In this document: positions 1 through 6,977 of the stretch, one piece after another
Layout of the letters: each line of letters opens with the position of its first letter
How positions within the stretch are numbered: the stretch's first letter is position 1
From: Flavobacteriales bacterium UBA972
Lineage (GTDB): Bacteria > Bacteroidota > Bacteroidia > Flavobacteriales > Schleiferiaceae
NCBI GenBank assembly: GCA_002292855.1
Contig: DBBY01000002.1
Coordinates: 1-20,270 of the forward strand
Length of the DNA: 20,270 nt
Direction of reading: 5' to 3'
The notes under the pieces: model-generated
What the model was told of the DNA's origin: nothing
Seen by the model: the letters and a program-made list of their open reading frames with translations, nothing else
Databases searched by the model: none
Program-made: the position numbers and the translations under genes

Positions 1-468
1 AAGCCTCACCCGCGCGCGGGACGAGTCAACCCTCCGGTAGTTCACCTCGAGGGCAGAGGCGAGTTTGTCGCCCAATTCGGCGTTGAATCCGCCTGCGGTA
101 AAGGTCAAGGACGATACCAGGTCTGGGTTGAGCACGCTAAGGCCCTCTTGCTGCCCCGACCGAGCAAGCTGGGGGCGGTAGAGTTCAAAGCCATTGATGT
201 ACACTAGGTTCTCGTCATAAGTACCCCCTCGCACGCTGTACTGGCTGCTGAGCTCGTCGCTGGCCACTACGCCGGGGAGGGTCCTTAAAAGCGACTCTAC
301 CGAACCCGTGGCGGTGCCTAGGCCTCCCAAAGTGGCGGACTTTAATCGAACTTCACTGGTCTGGGCGCGAACGCGCTCTCCGGTAACCGTCGCCTCCTGC
401 AGCAAGGTTTTGCGCGGAGTGCTGTCTTGGAGGGCCGCCAACAATAGGGCGGCGGCAAGTGCACTCAA
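1..468 (-). CDS. TonB-dependent receptor, N-terminal part (runs off the left edge)
   Basis: Only the first 156 codons are present. Conceptual translation of the minus strand shows a short hydrophobic leader (MSALAAALLLAALQ), then a plug domain. It includes ESLLRTLPGVVA, VRGGTYDENLVYINGFELY and ARSGQQEGLS, then FTAGGFNAELGDKLASALEV. These match the plug domain of a common Bacteroidota family of outer-membrane TonB-dependent receptors that move large substrates through a 22-strand barrel; the barrel lies outside the window. The only start near the beginning of the frame is a TTG at 468-466, 3 nt after the stop of the upstream carboxypeptidase-regulatory-like gene, and an in-frame TAG precedes it, so I chose TTG. 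The protein has no N-terminal carboxypeptidase-regulatory domain of its own; the adjacent gene carries one. Family call is firm, substrate unknown, start codon uncertain. Confidence 0.8.
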   Translation of the reverse strand, partial: MSALAAALLLAALQDSTPRKTLLQEATVTGERVRAQTSEVRLKSATLGGLGTATGSVESLLRTLPGVVASDELSSQYSVRGGTYDENLVYINGFELYRPQLARSGQQEGLSVLNPDLVSSLTFTAGGFNAELGDKLASALEVNYRRVDSSRARVRL

Positions 469-471
469 GAG

Positions 472-1095
472 CTAGCGCTTTTTGAGCGATTCAAAAAACT
501 GAGCCCAAGCAAAGGGGTTGCTCAAGCGCCCAAGAATGGCGGTCGCTCCGCTGCTGCCGTAGAACCGGCCTGCGTTGTAAAGCTGCTGCTCTTGGGCCTG
601 AATGATGTACCGTTGCATTTCGTTGGAACTCATGCCCATCTGCGAAGCCTTCTCTTTAAGTGCTTGTATGGCAAGATTTTGAAGGGCAACATCGCGTTCT
701 GTCGTTTCGATTTTCATGCGCAGTAGTTCGCGATTCAGGTCTTCGGGGCGGGGCCAGGGGTAGAGCGTCACCTCGTCGAGTTCCACGCTGTTCCATCGCA
801 TATACACGGTGGCGAGGTAGCTGGTGCCATTCAGGGAGTCCGATACCCATAGTTTCTCATCCTCAAAGCCCAAGCGTCTAAAGCGGATGCTGTCTCCCGG
901 CACGGCCGTGATGCTAAAGAAACCGTCGTCTCCCGAAGTGGTGGTAGTCGACCGACCGCTAATCCAAAGTCTGGCATTGGGAATGGTTTGCAGGCTCGTG
1001 TCGCTTGTTAGAAGGATGCCACTGACCTGCACTACATTCTGCGCCCCGACGGCCAGCGTCAAAAGTGCACATACAAGGGCCAGATAATGCTTCAT
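472..1095 (-). CDS. Secreted carboxypeptidase-regulatory-like domain protein
   Basis: The product is 207 residues. It begins with a signal peptide (residues 1-18, MKHYLALVCALLTLAVGAQ). A beta-sandwich domain of the CarboxypepD_reg-like type follows (about 22-110): VSGILL, IPNARLWISG, GDDGFFSITAVPGDSIRFRRLGF, then LDEVTLYPWPRPEDLN. The last 90 residues are predicted helical and charged, ending in LKKR. Such proteins are usual in Bacteroidota envelope operons and often sit beside TonB-dependent receptors, where the same domain is commonly the receptor's own N-terminal extension. Its ATG overlaps the stop of the M23 peptidase gene by 4 bp (ATGA), and the receptor starts 3 nt after its stop, so the three are probably co-expressed. 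It is likely exported to the periplasm. The molecular role is not known; a part in receptor function is inferred from position only. Confidence 0.8.
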   Translation of the reverse strand: MKHYLALVCALLTLAVGAQNVVQVSGILLTSDTSLQTIPNARLWISGRSTTTTSGDDGFFSITAVPGDSIRFRRLGFEDEKLWVSDSLNGTSYLATVYMRWNSVELDEVTLYPWPRPEDLNRELLRMKIETTERDVALQNLAIQALKEKASQMGMSSNEMQRYIIQAQEQQLYNAGRFYGSSGATAILGRLSNPFAWAQFFESLKKR

Positions 1096-2558
1096 AATTC
1101 GGTAGTAAAGTTAGTGAGGTTGCCTACCTCGTCCCGAACCCAAACCACAAGTTTGCCCTTGGTGATGCCGGCGTCGGCATACAGGGAGTTGGATTTTAGA
1201 TCCAAATGCCCCCATGTCCATTTTCCATTGAGCGTAATTTCCACGATTTCAGAATCCAGTTCATCCCGCACGCTAATCCATACCCTGCCGTTTGGGTCGC
1301 GTCGAAGCAGCTCGCATTGCGGACCCTTGGTATCGATGCGGACTTCGGCAGACCCGCAGGTCTTGGAGGTAAAAACTATGCGCCCGTCTGCGCTGCGTGA
1401 ACCAGGAATTTTTGCCGAACCCCGGCCGTCGCGCACGGCTAAATAGGCCTTATCCCAGAGGCTGTCGGCAAGCTGGCTTGGGGTCCAAGAGTAGGTAACC
1501 GGCTTAATGGCTGCGACGTCGGGCTTTACACTGATTTTGTTACCATTAGCGCTTAGGCTGACGGCTTGCGCCATACCAAAGCATTGCGCGGGCAATTCAA
1601 GGCTCCAATCGCCGTCGCTAATGCTGCGGAGCGCTTGGGTGCTCCCGGGGTTTGGTTGGGCAACGCGAACCCTGCCCGCCCAAATCGGGCTGCCTCCGGA
1701 ATTCACCGCAAGGGAGTAGGTTCCGCCGGATTTGGGCCATGCATGCTTGAGCTTCCATCCTGGTGCAGGTTGGCTGGGGCTGGGATGAATGTGAAATCCT
1801 CGAATTCCTTGCTGGCTATGTAAATCAATGGCAAGCCCGGCGTCTGCCCCGCGCTGAACGTCAAAACTCCATTGCTGCAGCGACCAAATGCTCCGCAGGC
1901 TGTCTGAAACCTCCACTTCAAAGCCTTGTTCAGGGAGGGTCAGCGCCAAATCATACCAGGTATTCACCGACGCAGAGTCTTCAATTTTGCGCCATCGTCC
2001 GTCTTGCTTGGCCCACAGTTCGGGCCTCGCACGGGGTTGGGGAATGAGCAAACCCATGGCTACGGGGTTCATTATTTCTTCGCTTTCTCGATCTCGCATT
2101 TCAAAATGCAGGTGGGGTCCGCCCGATGCGCCGCTGTTCCCGGATTGTGCGATTACTTGGCCGCCAACAACCGGCAAGGAACCTTTAGCAGGGTATAAAT
2201 CGAGGCGGTAGGCATTGCGACGCTCGGCTTCTTGAAGCACGTAGGCCCAAACTTCGGGGCTGAATGACTCGAGGTGCGCATACACGCTGGTATGTCCGCT
2301 CGGATGGTCCACGTAGAGTGCCCAGCCGTAGCCGTCGGGTCTGATGACGATGCGTCGAACCCAACCGTCAGCCACGGCATAGACGTTTTTGCCGGTGACC
2401 GCGCCGGTCCTTAGGTCAACTCCGCTGTGAAAGTGGTGGTTGCGCAGCTCGGCAAGTTCCCCTGAAACCGCCAGCACACCGTCCAGGGGCTGATGGACGA
2501 TCTGGCCCTGTGCCCAGAGGGGCAAAAAGATTAGGATCCAAAATCGTAAACCGGGCAT
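1092..2558 (-). CDS. M23 family metallopeptidase (LytM-type, envelope)
   Basis: This is a 488-residue secreted zinc peptidase of the LytM/M23 fold, a family that cleaves peptidoglycan cross-links. Residues 1-18 form a signal peptide (MPGLRFWILIFLPLWAQGQ). The catalytic domain covers about residues 25-175. The zinc ligands are visible: H44 and D48 in HSGVD, and the HxH pair H149/H151 in GPHLHFE. The DG.G....V.H..G..S.Y.HL core lies between them. An insertion of about 25 residues follows the YAHL motif (PEVWAYVLQEAERRNAYRLD). The C-terminal 300 residues look like beta-rich Ig-like modules with no clear motif. I chose ATG 2558 because it opens the signal peptide and a TATCTTGG promoter-like box ends 4 nt upstream; the longer frame to 2747 runs into the divergent gene. 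It heads the operon with the carboxypeptidase-regulatory-like protein and the TonB receptor. Confidence 0.9.
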   Translation of the reverse strand: MPGLRFWILIFLPLWAQGQIVHQPLDGVLAVSGELAELRNHHFHSGVDLRTGAVTGKNVYAVADGWVRRIVIRPDGYGWALYVDHPSGHTSVYAHLESFSPEVWAYVLQEAERRNAYRLDLYPAKGSLPVVGGQVIAQSGNSGASGGPHLHFEMRDRESEEIMNPVAMGLLIPQPRARPELWAKQDGRWRKIEDSASVNTWYDLALTLPEQGFEVEVSDSLRSIWSLQQWSFDVQRGADAGLAIDLHSQQGIRGFHIHPSPSQPAPGWKLKHAWPKSGGTYSLAVNSGGSPIWAGRVRVAQPNPGSTQALRSISDGDWSLELPAQCFGMAQAVSLSANGNKISVKPDVAAIKPVTYSWTPSQLADSLWDKAYLAVRDGRGSAKIPGSRSADGRIVFTSKTCGSAEVRIDTKGPQCELLRRDPNGRVWISVRDELDSEIVEITLNGKWTWGHLDLKSNSLYADAGITKGKLVVWVRDEVGNLTNFTTEL

Positions 2559-2562
2559 GCCT

Positions 2563-2570
2563 CCAAGATA
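2563..2570 (-). promoter_or_regulatory. Possible -7 promoter box for the M23 operon
   Basis: The minus-strand sequence TATCTTGG differs at one position from the Bacteroidota -7 consensus TAnnTTTG. It ends 4 nt before the ATG at 2558. No clear -33 TTG is visible at the usual distance. The box lies back-to-back with the box of the coiled-coil/zapA operon on the plus strand, 21 bp away. Confidence 0.4.
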
Positions 2571-2591
2571 GAAATTCCCGTGCCAAACTGC

Positions 2592-2599
2592 TACCTTTG
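2592..2599 (+). promoter_or_regulatory. -7 promoter box (TACCTTTG) of the coiled-coil/zapA operon
   Basis: TACCTTTG is a perfect match to the Bacteroidota -7 consensus TAnnTTTG and ends 4 nt before the ATG at 2604. With transcription normally starting a few bases after the box, the message would begin at or next to the start codon. I see no good -33 TTG. Confidence 0.55.
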
Positions 2600-2603
2600 A
2601 GTC

Positions 2604-2894
2604 ATGACGGATTCTGGCGATCGCATTAGTGTCATTCAATCGCAGGTACACGATTTGATTGAGAAGTACCGGCTTGCCGTGGTAGAGCTCGAGCAGCAGG
2701 CTCAGGCGCTCGCCGAATCGGCCCAAGCGGCCAAAGATTTGCAGCAAAAGGTCAGCAGTTTGCGAAGCGAGAACGAAGAGCTTCGCCTCATGCTAACGTT
2801 TAACGGAGACGCCGCTGCTCGGGCTAATTTGGTCAAGCGTCTTCAGGCCTGGTCGCGAGAAATTAATCAGGCTATTAATAAGATTCCGCAATGA
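2604..2894 (+). CDS. Small coiled-coil protein encoded directly before zapA
   Basis: The product is 96 residues with no signal peptide and no membrane segment. Residues 10-65 are a strong coiled coil rich in E, Q, A and L (LIEKYRLAVVELEQQAQAL, LQQKVSSLRSENEELRLML). A short basic helical tail follows. Its stop overlaps the ATG of zapA by 4 bp (ATGA), so the two are translationally coupled. In Bacteroidota a small coiled-coil gene of this kind often precedes zapA, and its shape is like ZapB, the ZapA partner of enterobacteria. I cannot show homology to ZapB, since short coiled coils resemble each other by composition, so I leave the symbol empty. A cytoplasmic role at the division ring is inferred from context. 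A perfect TACCTTTG box ends 4 nt before the ATG. Confidence 0.8.
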   Translation: MTDSGDRISVIQSQVHDLIEKYRLAVVELEQQAQALAESAQAAKDLQQKVSSLRSENEELRLMLTFNGDAAARANLVKRLQAWSREINQAINKIPQ

Positions 2895-3205
2895 GTACTG
2901 ACTCAATACGCATCAAGGTTGCAATCGGAGGCCGAACCTACCCCTTGACGATTCCGCGCCACGAAGAAGAGCAGGTGCGCAAGGCCGTAGCGCTCCTTCA
3001 GACTACGGTGGGTCGTTTTGAAGAACGCTATGCCGTGGGCGATAAACAGGATGCTCTTGCGATGGCCGCGCTTCAGATGGCCAATCAGGTGGCAAGCCTT
3101 CAGTCGGCTCCGGCGACGGCATTAGGCGATCAAGAAGACCTGCGCCTCAAGCAAATACAGGCCCAGTTGGATGCCGTTCTTGGCACCCTTCGCACTTCTT
3201 TATAA
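2891..3205 (+). CDS. zapA: Cell division protein ZapA
   Basis: The product is 104 residues, the usual length of ZapA, a small cytoplasmic protein that binds and bundles FtsZ filaments at the division site. The N-terminal head is characteristic: IRIKVAIGGRTYPLTIP (residues 6-22), followed by EEEQVRKAV and the helix containing KQDALAMAALQMANQVASL. The C-terminal 40 residues continue as a coiled coil that forms the dimer or tetramer stalk. It is coupled to the upstream coiled-coil gene by an ATGA overlap. Downstream, its stop overlaps the stop of the convergent HAD phosphatase gene by 6 bp, so there is no room for a classical intrinsic terminator between them. In many Bacteroidota zapA is followed by a 6S RNA and rny; that arrangement is absent here. 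Confidence 0.87.
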   Translation: MSTDSIRIKVAIGGRTYPLTIPRHEEEQVRKAVALLQTTVGRFEERYAVGDKQDALAMAALQMANQVASLQSAPATALGDQEDLRLKQIQAQLDAVLGTLRTSL

Positions 3206-3796
3206 CGGACTTAGGTCGATTATTTGGGGCGAAATGGCATTGCGCATCGCCCAGTAGGCCTGGTAGTTGGCAGACCAGGCGCGGCGGTCGGCAACGGCAC
3301 CCTCAAGCCATCCTTGTTCAATAAGGTAGCGTTCGCAAAAGTGTCGAATCGGGGAGTCCGCGGGAATCCAGTCGTCTACCAAGCCCTCGCGGGCTGCAAT
3401 GTCTTGTATGGCTTGAGTCGCGGGCCACTGGACCATAGCGCGTCGGCCGACCTTTGCGGCAAGCTCGAGGTCAAGCACGTCGTCAAAAACGAATCCCCAG
3501 TCCGTGGCCTTAATGCCCCAGGCCTGTTCTAAAATTGGGATGGCCTTGGTCTTGTCGCGGGCATAGTACAAGAAATGGTCGAAGTGCTCGCGCTGCACCA
3601 CGTGCTCTGCGGTTGGGTTGCGCTCCCCAGTGATTAGGGCTATCCTAAGGACTTCTCCGGTTTGGTCGAAGTGGGCAAACCGCAGCAGATTAAGACCCAT
3701 GGTATCGTGCTCACTAAAGTCAGACTGGCCGTCCTGCCTCTTGCGGCCGTTGGTCCAAACTCCGTCCCAATCCAGTGCTAAGCCCCGAATTTTCAC
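3200..3796 (-). CDS. KdsC-like HAD-superfamily phosphatase, partner of the transaldolase-CBS gene
   Basis: The product is 198 residues with the C0-type HAD core seen in KDO-8-phosphate phosphatase (KdsC/YrbI) and related ulosonic acid phosphatases. Motif I is LALDWDGVWTNG (nucleophile D9, acid/base D11). Residues 28-36 (SEHDTMGLN) align with the KdsC substrate loop. Motif II is LITGE (T56), the motif-III lysine lies in RDKTKAI, and motif IV is FVFDDVLDLE (D105, D106, D109). The last 70 residues extend past a typical KdsC of 170-190 residues. The start is a GTG at 3796, only 2 nt after the stop of the transaldolase-CBS gene, so the two are an operon. No kdsA, kdsB or kdsD lies nearby, so the substrate need not be KDO-8-P; a phosphorylated keto sugar made by the neighbour is my inference. 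Confidence 0.78.
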   Translation of the reverse strand: MKIRGLALDWDGVWTNGRKRQDGQSDFSEHDTMGLNLLRFAHFDQTGEVLRIALITGERNPTAEHVVQREHFDHFLYYARDKTKAIPILEQAWGIKATDWGFVFDDVLDLELAAKVGRRAMVQWPATQAIQDIAAREGLVDDWIPADSPIRHFCERYLIEQGWLEGAVADRRAWSANYQAYWAMRNAISPQIIDLSPL

Positions 3797-3798
3797 GC

Positions 3799-4809
3799 TT
3801 AGTTCAGGTCTTGTATGTCAATCAATCCTAACGCATTACCATTATCATCTTCAACTAGAAGTTGATCGACCTTGGTTTCGGTAAAACGGCTAAAGGCCTC
3901 CTGAAGCAGTGCCGACCCCGAGATGGCCAAGGGTGGGCGCAGGGCATGCATGCTTCTGATCGAGGAATTCGTGTCGAGGTTGCTGGTATGCTCCATGAGC
4001 CTGCGAAGATCTCCGTCGGTGAAAAGACCGATTGCACGGTGGTTTTCTGCCAGAACTACGGCGCCGAGTCCGCTTAAAGTCATGGCCACCAGGGCCTCGC
4101 GCAGGGGCGAGTCGGGCGAAACGATGGGCTGATTGGGCCGCAAAACCTGCTCCACGCGAACGGTCATGCGCCGGTGGTCTTCGTCAAACTGCGCGGAGCC
4201 CAGGGAGGTCAGGTGGTTGTTGGGCAGCAGCTGCACTACCGACCAAGGAACCGTTACGGCGTCAACCCCCAGGTCCATGGCATTGCGCACGTGCTCGCTG
4301 TGGCGCACCGAAGAGAACATAACCTTAGATGGGTAGGCATGCCGGTCCTTGAAGGCCACAATAGCGTCGACCAGAGCCAGCGCGTCCATGCCCTGATCCT
4401 GCAGCCGTCCCACCAAGGGGCAGACGTAGGTAGCGCCGGAGTTCATCGCCATATAGGCTTGCTGGGGCGTGTAAATGAGGTGCACGTTGGTCATGATTCC
4501 GTCTTTAGAAAGGCGGGCGCAGGCCTCAAGGCCGTGCAGCGAAACGGGAATCTTGAATACCGTTGTTTCGCGGTTCAGGCCGAGACCCAGCAGGCGATTG
4601 GCCTCATTGACAATCTCTTGCGCGGAGTTGCCTAGGGCTTCGATTTGAATAATCGGAACCTGTTTGGCCGTCTCTAGCAGCCAATGGTCTACATTGGTAA
4701 TGCCCTGTCGCTTCAAAAAGGTCGGCGTGGTGGTAAGTCCGTGAAAAATACCGAGCTGGAATGCCGCAGAAATTTCTGAAGGGTTGGCGGAGTCAAGATA
4801 CAGTTCCAT
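3799..4809 (-). CDS. Transaldolase-like enzyme fused to a KdsD-like CBS pair
   Basis: The product is 336 residues. Residues 1-215 have the fold of small transaldolases and fructose-6-phosphate aldolase (FSA): MELYLDSANPSEI, GLTTTPTFL, the Schiff-base lysine K86 in VFKIPVS, TNVHLIYTPQQA, CPLVGRLQDQG and FSSVRHSEHVRNAMDLG. Residues 226-336 are two CBS domains with GLFTDGDLRR and a final GLIDIQDLN. These resemble the CBS pair of arabinose-5-phosphate isomerase KdsD. Compared with FSA from memory, D6, K86, R135 and a serine at 166/167 are kept. The Asn of TTNPS is Thr28, the Thr of NVTL is His110, and the Tyr/Phe near 131 is Leu132. The substrate is therefore probably not the ordinary pentose-phosphate one. 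ATG 4809 opens the family N-terminus; the frame continues to 5313 only as a shadow of accC. It is followed after 2 bp by the phosphatase gene. Confidence 0.85.
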   Translation of the reverse strand: MELYLDSANPSEISAAFQLGIFHGLTTTPTFLKRQGITNVDHWLLETAKQVPIIQIEALGNSAQEIVNEANRLLGLGLNRETTVFKIPVSLHGLEACARLSKDGIMTNVHLIYTPQQAYMAMNSGATYVCPLVGRLQDQGMDALALVDAIVAFKDRHAYPSKVMFSSVRHSEHVRNAMDLGVDAVTVPWSVVQLLPNNHLTSLGSAQFDEDHRRMTVRVEQVLRPNQPIVSPDSPLREALVAMTLSGLGAVVLAENHRAIGLFTDGDLRRLMEHTSNLDTNSSIRSMHALRPPLAISGSALLQEAFSRFTETKVDQLLVEDDNGNALGLIDIQDLN

Positions 4810-4814
4810 AGGGC

Positions 4815-4842
4815 CAAAGTACGAAGCCCTGTGCGTACTTTG
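4815..4842. promoter_or_regulatory. Symmetric divergent promoter/operator: 9-bp perfect inverted repeat
   Basis: CAAAGTACG (4815-4823) and CGTACTTTG (4834-4842) form a perfect 9-bp inverted repeat around a 10-bp spacer. Each arm carries TACTTTG reading outward, close to the TAnnTTTG -7 box with one base fewer in the spacer. The left arm points to the transaldolase-CBS gene and ends 5 nt before its ATG. The right arm points to accC and ends 24 nt before its ATG. It may be a pair of symmetric promoters, an operator for a dimeric regulator, or both. Confidence 0.5.
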
Positions 4843-4866
4843 CAGGCAAAAGCCATCGTTTAGACA

Positions 4867-6333
4867 ATGAAAAAGCTCTTGGTTGCAAACCGTGGCGAAA
4901 TTGCCATAAGGGTGATGCGCAGCGCTCGCCAGATGGGAATCAAAACCGTAGCCATTTATTCGGAGGCGGACCGGGGCTCTGCCCACGCAGATTTTGCTGA
5001 CGAGGCCTACCTGGTTGGCCCCGCTCCGAGCGCTCAGAGCTACCTCAATGCCGACGCCATTCTGGCGGTTTGCAAGGCCTCTGGGGCCGATGCCGTGCAC
5101 CCAGGTTATGGATTTTTGAGCGAAAATGCCCGCTTTGCAGAGCAGGTGGAGTCTGCGGGTATCGCATGGATTGGGCCGCCCCCCTCGGCAATTCGGGTCA
5201 TGGGCGACAAGCTTTCTGCGAAGGCAGCGGCGGCGGAATTCGGCGTTCCCTTGGTAATGGGCAGCGACGGAGCCTCCCCCACTGCGGCAGAGGCCCAAGC
5301 CGTAGCCGACCAAATTGGATACCCGGTAATGCTCAAAGCTTCCGCAGGCGGAGGCGGTAAAGGCATGCGGGTGGTTTATTCTTCGTCAGAGGTTCAAGAG
5401 GCCTTTGAAAACGCTGCTTCAGAGGCCCTAAAGTCTTTTGGCAACGGCGAGGTCTTTGTAGAGAAGTTTGTCACCTCTCCGCGGCATATTGAGTTTCAGG
5501 TGCTGTCGGATCAGTTTGGCAATCATTTGCATCTTTTTGAGCGGGAATGCTCGGTGCAAAGGCGCCATCAAAAAGTAGTAGAGGAGGCCCCTAGCGCAGT
5601 GCTAACACCCCAACTTCGCGCGGAGATGGGGGAGGCGGCCGTCAAGGCAGCCAAGAGCTGCGGCTACGTAGGTGCGGGTACCGTGGAATTCATTTTTGAT
5701 GCAAGCGGAGCTTTTTATTTCTTAGAAATGAACACGCGGCTTCAAGTCGAGCATCCAGTGACCGAGGAGGTTACGGGCTTGGACCTCGTCGAAGAACAGA
5801 TTCGCATTGCCCGCGGCGAAGCGCTGCGCTACCGCCAAGAGGACCTCAAGCTCAATGGTCACGCCATCGAGCTCCGCGTGTATGCCGAAGACGTGACTAA
5901 CAATTTTGTACCCGACACGGGGACCCTAGAGGTTTACCGCAGGCCCTACGGCGAAGGCATCCGCGTGGACGACGGGGTGCGCGAGGGGCAGGAGGTGTCG
6001 GTCTACTACGACCCCATGCTTGCAAAGCTAATTGCGTGGGGTCCCGACCGTGAAACGGCCAGACTGCGCCTGATCAAGGCCATTAATTCCTATGCCGTGG
6101 TAGGGGTCAAAACCACCTTGCGGTTTGGGCGCTTTGTCTTGGAGCACCCTGACTTTATCAGCGGACGCTTTGATACGGGTTTTGTGGCCAAAAACTTCAG
6201 TCCGGATGCCCTGCAGCCCCGCCCAGAGAATGCCCAATGGGCCGCTGCTTTGGCGGAATCCTACCGCCCCGAGGCTTTGGAGCGTCACGATATGCCCCTG
6301 GTAAGTCGGTGGAAAGCACGGTACAACCCATGA
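4867..6333 (+). CDS. accC: Biotin carboxylase subunit (acetyl-CoA or acyl-CoA carboxylase)
   Basis: The product is 488 residues. It is the ATP-grasp enzyme that carboxylates biotin on its carrier protein, here for acetyl-CoA carboxylase (fatty acid synthesis) or a propionyl/acyl-CoA carboxylase. The biotin carboxylase N-domain starts with MKKLLVANRGEIA and includes HPGYGFLSEN (78-87). The ATP-binding loop is GGGGKGM (161-167). The active-site segment EMNTRLQVEHPVTE lies at 287-300, and the C-domain contains ELRVYAED. It has no biotinyl domain and no biotin carrier or carboxyltransferase gene lies nearby, so the partner subunits are encoded elsewhere and the acyl-CoA specificity is open. The symbol is by family. 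Its stop overlaps the ATG of the DUF4294 gene (ATGA), making it the first gene of a three-gene operon. A TACTTTGC box lies 24 nt upstream within a symmetric repeat. Confidence 0.9.
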   Translation: MKKLLVANRGEIAIRVMRSARQMGIKTVAIYSEADRGSAHADFADEAYLVGPAPSAQSYLNADAILAVCKASGADAVHPGYGFLSENARFAEQVESAGIAWIGPPPSAIRVMGDKLSAKAAAAEFGVPLVMGSDGASPTAAEAQAVADQIGYPVMLKASAGGGGKGMRVVYSSSEVQEAFENAASEALKSFGNGEVFVEKFVTSPRHIEFQVLSDQFGNHLHLFERECSVQRRHQKVVEEAPSAVLTPQLRAEMGEAAVKAAKSCGYVGAGTVEFIFDASGAFYFLEMNTRLQVEHPVTEEVTGLDLVEEQIRIARGEALRYRQEDLKLNGHAIELRVYAEDVTNNFVPDTGTLEVYRRPYGEGIRVDDGVREGQEVSVYYDPMLAKLIAWGPDRETARLRLIKAINSYAVVGVKTTLRFGRFVLEHPDFISGRFDTGFVAKNFSPDALQPRPENAQWAAALAESYRPEALERHDMPLVSRWKARYNP

Positions 6334-6977
6334 AGAGGTTTGCTTTCGTTCTGCTCTTTGCTGCGCTAAGCTCCGCGAAGGCCCAGGAGGTTCAGACCAA
6401 CTACAACGGCCAAAAGGGTCAGGGCTCGGTCATTGAGGGTGACACGATTCCCTGGGTTTTTCTCGACGAAATTCTAATTGTCGACAAGCCCACCTTCACT
6501 GACGTGGAGGCTCGCAAGCGCTATTTGCTCCTGCGGCGCAGGGTTATGAAGGTGTACCCTTATGCCAAAGCGGCCGGCGAGCGTCTGGATTCATTAAACA
6601 TGAACCTTGCTCGAGAAAAGTCCGCGCGCAAAAGAACCAAGTACACCAAGCGGTACCAGGAGTTTTTGGAGCAGCGCTTTGAGGCGGAACTTCGCAAGCT
6701 TACCCGATCCGAGGGTCAAATTTTGTGCAAACTGGTGTACCGAGAGACCGACCAGACGGTTTTTCAGTTGATCCGCAAGTACCGCAACTGGATTACCGCA
6801 GTGGGGTGGAGCGTTACTGGTTCATGGTTTGATATCAACATTCGCAAGGAATACGATCCCGTGGGCAATCAAGAAGACGTTTTGATCGAGAAAATTCTGC
6901 GGCGCTCCTTTGCCATGGGAGACCTCACTGAGCGCATCCCAATGGATACCGAGGGCAAATTAAAGCCGCGAAAATGA
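6330..6977 (+). CDS. DUF4294 family protein, exported
   Basis: The product is 215 residues. Residues 1-18 are a signal peptide (MKRFAFVLLFAALSSAKAQ). The rest matches what I recall of DUF4294, a Bacteroidota family of unknown function: GDTIPWVFLDEI, RKRYLLLRRRVMKVYPYAKAA (residues 67-87), a basic helical region, LTRSEGQILCKLVYRETDQT, and a final NIRKEYDP. I chose ATG 6330 because it begins the signal peptide and overlaps the accC stop (ATGA); the frame extends upstream to 6237 only inside accC. Its stop in turn overlaps the bshC start by ATGA. The stable domain, high positive charge and signal peptide suggest a periplasmic or outer-membrane protein. I cannot assign a function, and the coupling to accC and bshC gives no obvious pathway link. 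Confidence 0.85.
   Translation: MKRFAFVLLFAALSSAKAQEVQTNYNGQKGQGSVIEGDTIPWVFLDEILIVDKPTFTDVEARKRYLLLRRRVMKVYPYAKAAGERLDSLNMNLAREKSARKRTKYTKRYQEFLEQRFEAELRKLTRSEGQILCKLVYRETDQTVFQLIRKYRNWITAVGWSVTGSWFDINIRKEYDPVGNQEDVLIEKILRRSFAMGDLTERIPMDTEGKLKPRK

Noticed and set aside
2559..2747. Upstream extension of the M23 peptidase frame
   Set aside because: It would run antisense through the coiled-coil gene, and the signal peptide starts at ATG 2558.
3200..3205. 6S RNA expected after zapA in Bacteroidota
   Set aside because: The zapA stop overlaps the convergent phosphatase gene by 6 bp, leaving no space for an RNA gene.
4174..4635. 153-codon plus-strand open frame
   Set aside because: It is antisense to the transaldolase domain, whose motifs are clear; the translated product shows no family features.
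4810..5313. Upstream extension of the transaldolase-CBS frame on the minus strand
   Set aside because: The extension lies antisense to the conserved accC coding sequence; the family's N-terminus (MELYLD) begins at 4809 and a promoter-like repeat lies just before it.
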